This document shows, in pieces, positions 47,601 to 58,905 of a DNA stretch of 64,000 bases (positions are counted from its first letter, which is position 1; the number at the start of each line of letters is the position of its first letter). The position numbers and the translations under genes are program-made. The notes beneath the pieces are model-generated. The model was not told the origin of the DNA. It was given only the letters and a program-made list of their open reading frames with translations, and searched no databases. The stretch covers positions 16,274,635 to 16,338,634 of the forward strand of contig NC_134929.1 of assembly GCF_051020765.1 (NCBI RefSeq), given 5' to 3'. The stretch comes from Lasioglossum baleicum. Its lineage: Eukaryota > Arthropoda > Insecta > Hymenoptera > Halictidae.

Positions 47601-48535
47601 CAAAAATTAAATGAAATTTTAAAACAGAAAAATTTATCATCGACCCCCAATAGACCCCTGGAACACTATAGACCCTTTGGAAACTTCTATCGACCACCCG
47701 GACCCCCGTTGGGACCCCCTGGTATAGACAGAAAACAGAGTTTAGAATTTAAAAGTGGATGTAGGTTCTGTTCCATGCTAAACCTGGCTATGCTCTGTCT
47801 CCGTCTATACTTCAGAGGATCGGTAAATCACCGGTGGATTGTAATCTTAATTGTAAAAAGAAACGAGCCTGACGACGCATTTATCGAGGTATCCAACTGA
47901 TTAAGGAACTACCTGTGCAGGCTCTCACGATTGCACAATCGGTTACAACGACGGTCGCGCGTATTATTCGAAATAAAAGATTCAGAGCGTGTCCAGCGAT
48001 CGTGTCGGGGCTTTCTTCTCCACGGGGAAAGTAAAAGTGTTCGTTTCGTGCCAAGGTGAGATCCACGGTGAAACTTATCGCGGGTGTCCTTCGCGGTTTG
48101 TCTACCCGGCGCCGGTACGTCCTCGCCGCTGCACAATGGCCCGCATCGAACAATTTGCCGACGTTTCGCCAATAAATCAACATTCTGGTATCGTGTCCAT
48201 TGAAACTGCGTCGCCTCGTAAACGCTCGTTAACCTCGAACTTGGAAATATCGACAAAAAAAAGACCGTGGCCGAGGCGAATACTGGACGTTTCAAATACT
48301 GGAAGAACTTTATAAAATGAATGTACACCATAAATTTTCTCTTTTATTTTGTGGAGTTAATGGATTTGGCAACGGCTCGTATTTCCCGTTTTCAGAATCC
48401 GTGATTAACCACGGAATTCCCGGCAAGTATCTTGTTTACCAAGCAGATCCGTTCCGGGGATTCCTCTATCACCTGTCCTCGTTCGAATCGATTTGCGTCA
48501 CCGATAACTAAATAGCTGTTCCTCCTCTGTTTCAG
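47601..48535. other. Intron end before first coding exon
   Basis: Bases 47641-47725 hold a C-rich low-complexity stretch (repeated GACCCCC-like words). A frame of 140 codons at 47909-48331 (-) and one of 108 at 47989-48315 (+) overlap and have no domain. The pyrimidine-rich tract CTGTTCCTCCTCTGTTTCAG closes the intron. Confidence 0.45.
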
Positions 48536-48611
48536 TTGTAACCCATCAAAACAACAACATGTCTGTCACCACGTCCGTGCAGCCTGCCACCGAGAGCCTC
48601 TCTCGCCACGG
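48536..48611 (+). CDS. Pino: Pinocchio first coding exon (ATG at 48559; 48536-48558 is 5' UTR)
   Basis: A pyrimidine-rich tract ending TTTCAG precedes 48536. The 23-nt leader has no other ATG. The coding part gives MSVTTSVQPATESLSRH plus two bases of a Gly codon. The donor is GTAAGC at 48612. The following intron of about 8.6 kb starts with a Harbinger-like MITE only 90 bp away. Confidence 0.82.
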
Positions 48612-51600
48612 GTAAGCACCACTTTCTTCGTTACGTGAGAAATAGGTGAAACGGCAGAACGTAATTCGACTCCGGAACATTCGACGCACCAAGTCGCTTA
48701 CAAGGGAAGGACCCCAAGTGTGCGACTTCGATTTTGATAATTTTTTGTGAGACGATGGTATATGGATCCCTAATTATTTATGCAAAATATTAGGTGTAGT
48801 TACTCAATAGTTTTGAAGATATAAACAATTAAAGTTTCATAGTTTTCGAAGTTCCATTAGCCGTGCAAGCAGGTTGCGTGAAACTTCAATTGTTCATATC
48901 TTTGAAAGTATTCAATAACTACACCTAATATTTTACATGCATAATTAGGGATCCATATAGCATCATCTCACAAAAAATTATCAAAATCGAAGTCGGACAC
49001 TTGGGGTCCTTCCCTTGTTAGAATTTGTTTCCCCGATATGTTCTATAAAAAAAAAAAGTTATCACTAGTAAGAGAGCGAGGTTTGCTTGGCAATATCTAA
49101 AATAAAATATTTGCCATACAGATAATTTTTAAAAATTTTTTTACGGAGAATAAAAGACTGTTTACTTCACGACTTCGTTTTAAAAAGTTGACCTCAAATA
49201 AAAATTTATTTCAGCGTTTAATAATTCCGATACATTGAAAACAATAGAACAGTCATACATGTTACCAATCTTTCACCGTTTCATGTTATGCAATTCGCGA
49301 AGAAACTGGCAGGGCAAAATCATTAAAGCGTCATCATCGCACGTCGTTGAACTGTCGTGGAGTTTCCGAGGCTCCCAATCGACATTCGAGGATCACGGAA
49401 ACAAAATTGCGCGTCCTTCATAAAGAACAGCAAAGTGACGTTCGTGTGACAGATCCATGTTCGAAGTAGTATAAATATCGGAAAGGATCTATAATTCGGT
49501 TTAAAAATAGAGGTGCAGTTGCACGGCTGAGCGAAACAGTATTTAAGAAGAAAATGGGTATCCTGTTTCGTTACGCCATCCCAGAAACCGGCTCGTAACC
49601 AGTAGCGTGACTCATTTTCCGCTAGAATTTTCTTCAATAATCTTTGCTGTGTTCTTTGTGTGCCGGAGTCAGCGACGCGTAACGCTTCATCGAAATCGAT
49701 GAGCCCGACTCTCGTCGATCTATTTTCATCGCAGCAACCAATTTACTCAGGAGAACCATAAAAGACCGCAATGGTGATTGCGACTCGTCGCTGCACGCGG
49801 TTTCATACGTGCAATATCCTCTATGTATATCGATAGATGTATGTATAGGAGCACATTCGAAACAGTTAGACCAGAGAGACACCGCGAACCATTCGCTCTC
49901 TCGCAGAATTATTCTTAGTGCTGGCATTATTCGTGGAAGTCGCGTCGGTTTTGCATAATACAGACACGTGGCTCTGTGGCGCCTCTGTGCTCGTTACGCC
50001 ACTGCGCCTGAGAAAACACGAAGGACGACTTTAAAGGCGGATGCTTATGCTTCTCCAATCCGATGCCAGATTCAATCCGATATTATTGTTTCGCGCCGCG
50101 GCTCTAGTCACGATGGTGCCCGCCATATTCTTCCGATTTTTCTGAATTCTTTTCAAAAGAACTGTCGAACTTCCGGCACTATCAAATTCTAATTCTAATT
50201 TTCTCCAAAGAAAAAAGAAAATTGTTTCGATAATATCTCGTTAACTATTAGATTTAGGACATATGAAGGTCAACACTTTTATATGTACTCAGAATTTGAT
50301 ACTCTATCGAACTATGGTATAAAAAATAGGAAATTCCATTAAAAAATGAAGGTGTCCTCCATATCTCTGAAAGAAATTCCATAAAAACAACAATTTTTTT
50401 TGGTATCGTATGAGCCCCATTTTACCATTCAACTTTGTCCTTCAGACATTTGACGTATCTTTAAAAACAACAAAGATATTTGAGGTGGCAAGGTTAGGTG
50501 ACTCCCTTGTATAGTGATCGACGATTATAGAAGCTCGAAGATCACTTTATTCATCCAGATTTACGTTCAGCCAGTCAATCGAGTTCTAATTGAACGTGCG
50601 ATACTGGACAGGTGGTATGAAAGCGGTTATTAGAGATATGGAAACGGGTCGACTATTAGAAAGTATCGAGTTTTGATTTAAAAGGCTTAAAAGGAGGAAA
50701 GCGATTCTATCCTTTCGAATGAAGGGACATCGCGGACTAGAAAGTTCGGATTCGTCGTCGCCGATTCGCCCAGAGGGATCCTCTTAGAGAGGAAAGAATG
50801 AGAGAGATTTAATGCGTGGGTTTTCTGTAACGGTGTTTTTTAACGTTGCTCTTTTCACGAAGCACGAGGAAGAGAGCGCGCGTCCGAGAGGAAGTGCTTG
50901 ATAAATAACATTCAACATTCGCTCGGCTTTCTAGACCATAAAAATGATTTGATATACTCTGAGATCGCGTAGAAATAACTAAGATTCTTCTGGTATCTAA
51001 GATCGGCAGACCTTCGGTGTCTAGAAAGTCCATTGAAAATATTTCAGATTATCAACAGATGAAATAATGGCAACAGTGTCAATGTCATAAAACATATTCT
51101 ACAACATTATATGTACAGGGTAGTCCACGCAATTTGCACACCTATAATAACTTCCAAAGTATGCGTTGCACGAAAAAGTTTTATACACAGAAGTTGCATG
51201 GTCCGAACGGGTACATTATGCAGTGTATTAATTTTTTTTTACAGGTGGAAGCGTTTCGGAGATTTGAAGGTCGACTTCGTTTTTTTTAAATGGAATACTA
51301 TATTTTTTATACCAAAATATGGAAGAATATCGAAGTATCAAATTCTGAGTATAGAAGTGTTGACCTCCATATTTCCTAAATCTAATAGTTAACGAGATAT
51401 TATCGAAACAATTTTCTTTTTTCTTTGGATAATATCTCGTTAACTATTAGGTTTGGGACATACGAAGGGCAACACTTTTATACTCAGAATTTGATACTCT
51501 ATCCATCTATCGTATAAAAAATAGGACATTCCATTTAAAAAAATGTGGGTGACCTTCATATCTCTAAAAAAAATTACATAAAAACAAAGATTTTTTTTTG

Positions 51601-54587
51601 TATCGTATGAGTCCATTTTACCATTCAACTTTGTCCTTCAGACATTTGACGTATCTTTAAAAACAACAAAGATATTTGAGGTGGCAACGTTAGGTGACTC
51701 ACCCTGTATAAAGGTAATTATACGATTCCATGAAATTTACAAAAAACGAGACATCGCCTCGTGTTGACCGTGTTACGCGATCATTCCTGCTGGTTTACAT
51801 AAAATTATATTACATCATAGTGATTCAATTTTTCCAGATCATCTGATGGTCGGTGATATAACTATTCTTTTGCATCATGCAATTGCAGATCAATTTCTTA
51901 TTTATTAATTAATCGGCACAATCTCTCAAGCTGACCTACGGATCACACCCGAGTCGCCAGATTAATTGTAAGACTTGTGTCCCCACTCTAGTCTCCCCTT
52001 TTACGACACCACTGGCCGGTAGTGGCAGAGAAAGGGTAACTTTCTCCCCTCAATTCTGTCCTAGTTGTTCCGTCATTTTCTACTGTATTCAAGGTTGTGT
52101 TGAATTACAATTGAATTAGTTCACGAATTATAGTGTTACAAAGTAATGCAATCACATTGTCTTCAGTTATTTCGTAATTCAAAATTCAATCGCTCCATAC
52201 AATGAAATTACATTGTAATTTTTAATTCTGGTCTCTTATTCAATTAAATTACTATGTAATTTCTAATTCTGGTCTCTTATTCAATTAAATTACTATGTAA
52301 TTTGTAATTCTGATCTCTTATTCAGTTAAATCGCAATGTAATTCGCTTTTGCAATTGAAATACACTTACAAAATACAATGCGATTATGAATTATACATAA
52401 GAAGAATAGGAGGTGAAATTATATTATATTTCAATTACATTATATTTCGATTACACTCATGATTCACGTAATTAGGAATTAAATTAGCTGGAAGGTTCTA
52501 ATTACGTAATGCAATTACAATGTAATTCAAATACTATTTATACGTGTAATTAAATTACGTGATTCCATCACTGTATCAGGATTGTATCGTGGCAATTTGA
52601 AATCCAATTGTTAATCAGTACAATTCCCAATGTCTTCGCTGACCCCCACAAAAATCCAACATCTTCGCGCCTCTCCCGCATAATCATCATCATTCACTTG
52701 TGTACTTATACGGGCAATTGCAGGGTCTTTCTTTCTCAATGAAATAACCGGCGGAATTTTTTTAGCCACCGTCCTTGCTGAATTGCCTCCCTTTGTGCCC
52801 GAGCATAAACTGATTCGGTCGGTCCCTTTGTCTCGAAGTCGCTTCGGTTGTTGTTCACACGCGCGGAATTTCACGTAGTCACCGCGTGTCGTTCACTTGA
52901 TCGCGGTTAATTAATAGTTAACGTAAGCCGGAAATTCTCGAAATTACTGTCGGACGGAGAGGGTCAGGCCGCCTCTCCGAGAGGAACGGAGGGAGAGTCA
53001 GGCTTCGAAGTCCTTCAGCCCCAACGTCACGTTTATACGTTAACATGTTTCGTCGAACGACGAGCGTGTGCTCGTCCCACGTGGAATCCGCGCAAAGGGC
53101 AGCCATGAGAACCATCCTTGCGCAACGCGGACGCTTCGAATACTATAAATTAGAAACGAGCCTCGCGAATGTCGCGTATACACCGCAGGTGCCCATCGAG
53201 AGCAGTATACTTCTGATCGATAGGACACTTATTGTTAGAATTGAATAGACACTTATTACGCGTCGAATGATCGTTGGGTCAAGTCTTGGAGGACGACGCG
53301 TGTGAACGTCTTTTTCTGCAAGCTAATATCATTTTGCTTATCAACGATGAGGCTCTACCAGAGACTAAATTCTTGCCTCAAAAGATTCGTTGTTTCTCTA
53401 TGGCCTTGGTAGCTTTTCTGCTAATACAAAACATGATTTGCATTTTTTTTAAACTCGGGGACAAAATTGTCACCCTAGGAAAATATTTTACTTCATTTTT
53501 TATTTCTGAACAGTATAGTAGGCAGACCGGAATTTTACCCATGTCTCTCGAAACGTGCTCCATAAAAAAATATATAACTCCTGTAATTTTGATTGTTTTC
53601 ACGTTTAAAAAATCGCGTATGTTCTTCAACTACCAATAAATACGTGTAAAAAATGTCGATGCACAAGATCCAATAGTTTCTCCGGAAATAATTCCTGAAA
53701 ATTCGTGCAACTGTGTTCCCAAGTCTCTCGATACGTGCTCCATTAAAAAATATATAACTCCTGTAATTTTGACTATTTTTATTTTTAAAAATTCGCATAT
53801 GTTCTTCAACTACCAATAAATACGTGTAAAAAATGTCGATGCACAAGATCCAATAGTTTCTCCGGAAAAAATTCCTGAAAATTCGTGCAACTGTGTTCCC
53901 AAGTCTCTCGATACGTGCTCCATTAAAAAATATATAACTCCTGTAATTTTGACTATTTTTATTTTTAAAAATTCGCATATGTTCTTCAACTAGCAATAAA
54001 TACGTGTGAAAAATCTCGACGCAGGAGGTCCAATAGTTTCTCCGGAAAAAATTCCTAAAAATTCGTGCAACCCTGGACTGATGTCTCTCGAAACGTGCTC
54101 CATAAAAATATATGTAACTCCTGTAATTTTTATTATTATTACTTTTAAAAAATCGCATATATTCTTCAACTACTAATAAATACGTGTGAAATATGTCGAT
54201 GCAGAAGGTCCAATAGTTTCCCCGAAAAAATTCCTGGAAACCTTGCCAGAATACATCCTCGAATAAGGGAAGGAAATTCTCAATCGTTGCTATCTCTCGA
54301 AGCAATCAGAGGACGTAAACAGAAACACTGGCGTGTTTCGTGTATACGAAAGTAGGAGGAAACCGTTTAGCTGATCGATTCTGCGACTCACGCGTCGCAC
54401 ACGTACATTGTAGGTCGCGCGAGCGCGGAACTCGTATGAGTCGCGGTTATTACGCACCCGTGCACGTTATCGTCACGTGAAACGAACGTTTTTCTTCCTG
54501 ATTTCCATATCTCTGCATGTTTTAGCGTGTATTCGACGTGCTTATGACGATATGCCTTACGTTCAAGTGGATCAGCCCAGTTCCCAC

Positions 54588-54630
<43 letters not shown>

Positions 54631-57600
54631 ACCTCGTTCGTAGTTTTTCCTTTAATATTCATTCATTAACAATCACGTGGAAATGATTTCCGATCACGAA
54701 TTTGCCGAGCAATCGAGGCGTGATAACAGCAAATGTAAGACTTCAACTGCGAAGAGTCCGATTGCCATCGTCCGACATACAAATTGACTGACCTCGAATT
54801 ATCAGACAACCTCCCTCCGCCATAATGCTTTTTTTTGTTGTTTTTCTATCCGCGTTGGCTGATATCCGCTCTTCTCAGCGAACAACGATCGGTCGATTCC
54901 TCGCATCAGTCGCGATGATAATGTTGAATCCGAGTCGCAGAACCGACCATTCGCTTTTTATCGCGTGAAGAAATATTCCGGATGACTAAGTCAATCCGGG
55001 AGACTTGTGGCGAGTGAATTTGCGCGTCGCTTGTACATTTGATTTTCGAGATTGTGTGTCCGTTTGTATTTTCATTGGGAGAAAGTATTTATTCGTATAG
55101 ATCGCATTGTTTCTTCAGCCTTTCCGCATTTGCGTCGTTTGTGTATCACATTTTTCATATTTTGTATAATTCAACAGAATTCATATTATTCTGCATAAAG
55201 ATCGTCTATTACAATATGTATACTTTCTTGATCACTGCCGATGTAAAGAAGGGTAATTAGGTATTCAAATTAAGATGAACGATTGCATACTAATTTCTGG
55301 GAATAGTTTTGCAAAATTCAAGTACAGATTGTAGCATTTGTTCACGTCGATGTGAAAGTTTATTTTGCAAACGAAACGGTCCGTAAAATATATTTGTTCT
55401 CTGACCTCGAAAAATATAAAATTCTTACAACATATATAAATTGGAGAGGGGTGCTAATTATTCGTTTGAGAAGAGTACATACATGCTAGCAATTTTTACG
55501 TATTGCATACCCCGAACACTTTGTATTTGCAAAGCTGTGGGAGCCAGCTGTTTATAATGTTCGAACGAAACCGCGGCCATTGCTGTTGGAAAGTAGTTGC
55601 TCGCCAAAATGGTAACGGTAGTCGAAAGAAACGTAGAAAAAGAAGAACCACATTCCAGATTCTTCCGGGTTTAACGGTCGAACGTGTTCAAGGCCAACAC
55701 GCTCTACCGTCTCGATCATTCGAGATATAGTCTTCCGAATCGAAAAGAGACTGGCTATTTATTATCTCTGATCGGTTGTCGAATTATTAACGGACGCCTA
55801 ATGCGATAAAGTCCTGTTACTATCGATCATCGTGTATCTCGAATGTTTTCTCTTGGAATTTTACTGAAACAGTCAAAGTACAAACATATTAGATTCACCA
55901 GAAAATCTTTGCATTCTTCTTGTTGGACTCGTAACGGTACAAAGTGACAATATTTTCAGATAGAAGAAACGATATTTATGTTTTAATCAAGTCAATGCAG
56001 TAGAACTGAATCATAATTTTCAGGGAAAATGCTGGAGAGTTAAATTGTTCGTCGTTCCTCCGCATCATTTCCGAGAATTTCCGAATAAACAAATTCCGGT
56101 TTTATTAGTATTTCCTTCACGTTTCATCCTCATTGTGTAAAATATAATTGGAATTCCTGATCAGTATTCAAACTATTCTTCGAAAAAAACCGTCGATCTT
56201 AACCTTTCGCAAAACTTTTTCCTTCTGCAGTTTTTCCCTTAGCGTGCAATGAAGTTTATAATTAAACATCTCATAAAGCGGCACACATTTTCCGCCGGAC
56301 AATTACGCAAAGTTATAAAATAACGTTACATGGACGCGCGTAGTTTCAAAATGCAATGTTAAAACACAACGGAAATTTTTTTATCTTAATCCTTACAGTT
56401 ATTCTAAAAATTACCAATTTTTATTTTGCCATTACAAATTATAATTTCGGCTGCAAAGATTTGTTGATAATTATTTAACTGGAAGAATATCATTCCTGAA
56501 CAGGAAACTCGATTGTGAATAGTTCTTGACAGGAAGTAATTTTTGTGCATTATTTATTGTAAACATATGCATATCGTATTATACAGTGAATCGTGAAAAA
56601 TATTATAACACACTCGACAATAAAATTTCTTGACGTAGGTTCTAATTGACGTCGGAAAACCGCTTTGCATAGTTTGTTCTGCACATTCGTCACGTATCAA
56701 AAAACGCGAAATGAAAAAGATCCTTTACAAACAACCTACTTATCATAGCGCTTTTCATAATTCACCGTTCCAGACGTTCTGTCGCCGATGTAAATTTGCG
56801 AGGCATAGTCGCGTGCAGATTCCTGTATGGCAGAACACTAATTCAATCACAAAACCTTTTAATCGTTTCTTTATGAAACTTTTCGTATTCGTGACATCTT
56901 CCCGATTAAAACGATACCAAACACGACACAGTTTGAATCAAGCATACTCGTTTAATCCACGATATAGTAGAACCTCGAGTAGTACGGATAGTAGAGGTTC
57001 TACTATATCGTGGATTAAACGACTGTACATGATCCGATCTGTGCCGTGTTTGGTATCGTTTTAATCGGGAAGATGTCACGGACTTGTTGCTACAAGTTTC
57101 ATAATAAAATAGTTGAAAAGTTTTGAGAAAAAAATGTCTTTTCGTATTATTCGTGTGTAAGGATTGAAGTAGATGAAAAGACAAAATATTAAATTTTCGT
57201 TTCTCTTTTTGTTTCAGGAGCAACATCTCATTGAGAAGCTGCGACGACGGCTTCCAGGGATCGCATCCACAGTATCAGGACACGATCCTCACCATCGAAG
57301 AACTCCGTGCTCAACTGAACTCTTGCTTCACGTAAGTTCACATTTTTCCTTTGTTCTTCCGAAAAGAAATGAAGAATTTGTCTCGTAGCATTTCACTTGG
57401 TGTCTTGTTAAATTCAAATGTAATACAGTGAAGCCTTGATCTAAGAAAAGCTCTCGGGTCCGGAGACAGTGCAGGGGATATCCGTTTTTCTTAGATCGCG
57501 CAGTTCCCGTTTTCTTAGATCAAGGCTTTGCTCTAGTACTAGTAGAGAAAGCAAATATTTGCTGAAAATTGTCCAATGTAGGCACTGGTTTTAATTCGAT

Positions 57601-58835
57601 TGCAACACCAACTTTATAGTCTTCTCTTAAATCGAATCTAGAGATTCTAAGTTGACTTTGACTTGCAGATGAAATTGAGTGAAACAGTTTACACACTTAT
57701 TATAGTTGAAATAATTCTATGCATTAGCACATGTTAAGTAAACAGAAAATTTAATTGATCGACCGTTGCTATCAAGAGAGTGAGACATGATAGTAAAGAA
57801 TTCGACACGGAGCTTATCAGTTACGTCAAGAACTGGCGTGTTTTATAAAAGCTTCGATAAAACTTACAACAACCGGTTCAACAGCCGCTATCGGAAACGA
57901 TTAACTTCGGCGGCCCTTTTTTCCCCCCACGTGATCCCAACGAGCGAATAATTAGTGTAGGGTTATCGGTGTCTGGTATCGCGAGATATCAGCAATCGTG
58001 ATCCTTCGTTATAGATCCTGAGAACGCGGCTCTGCTTATTGCGCAGACTGTGAACTCGACCCGACAATAATAGAATCTGATGCGATCCAGAACCACCGTG
58101 ATGATTAAATTCGTTTTAGACGTCCGTCATATATTAAGCGGAGAAATCCGGTTCAAACTCCATTATTCCCAGAGTTCATTGTTTCAATGGAATCCGCACT
58201 GCGCGTCATTCGCGACAGGACAGAAATTGTTGAAAAAAACTTCGGATTCTTCAATTGTGAGATCCGCTTTTTTCTGGTAACTTCGTTGAACAATCCTAAA
58301 ACATACAAAAGGGTGTTCCAAAAATGTTTTACTTCTCTGAGCAGATTCCTGAGGTGAATCGAAGTAACTTTTCCATTTGCAGAAATGTTCTTCGCGGCTT
58401 CGTTAAGGAGTTATTAACGAAAAACACGGACCAATCAGAGCGCGACTACTATGGATGGATTCCGGCTCGGCCAATTCCAACGCCGCTCTCAGCTGTAACC
58501 GCGCGCTGATTGGTCCGTGGTTGTTTTTCGTTAATAACTCCTTAACGAAGGCACGTAGAATATTTTCGCAAACGAAAAAGTTACTTCGACTGACCTCAGG
58601 AATCACCCTGAGGAAGCACAACATTTTTGGAACATATTTGATAATTAATTTTGCTGGTTTTTAAAGATATAGAAACACACGTGATATAAAATATTTTCGG
58701 GTAGAATTCTCTTGCTATTGTAGCCCTTCAATTTATGCTAGCAATTATTTAACGTGTCATTTATAATTGTTGGAAACATGTATCATCATTAGTAGACTGC
58801 AGATGTTTATGCAATTTGCAATTTTTGTAGACGAA

Positions 58836-58905
<70 letters not shown>

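Noticed and set aside
56711..57226. Two opposing open frames of 106 and 117 codons sharing the peptide SSRLKRYQTRH
   Set aside because: The shared peptide comes from the two arms of the palindrome at 56871-57106.
58324..58664. Opposing open frames sharing an ELLTKN peptide
   Set aside because: They come from the inverted arms of the MITE at 58314-58634.
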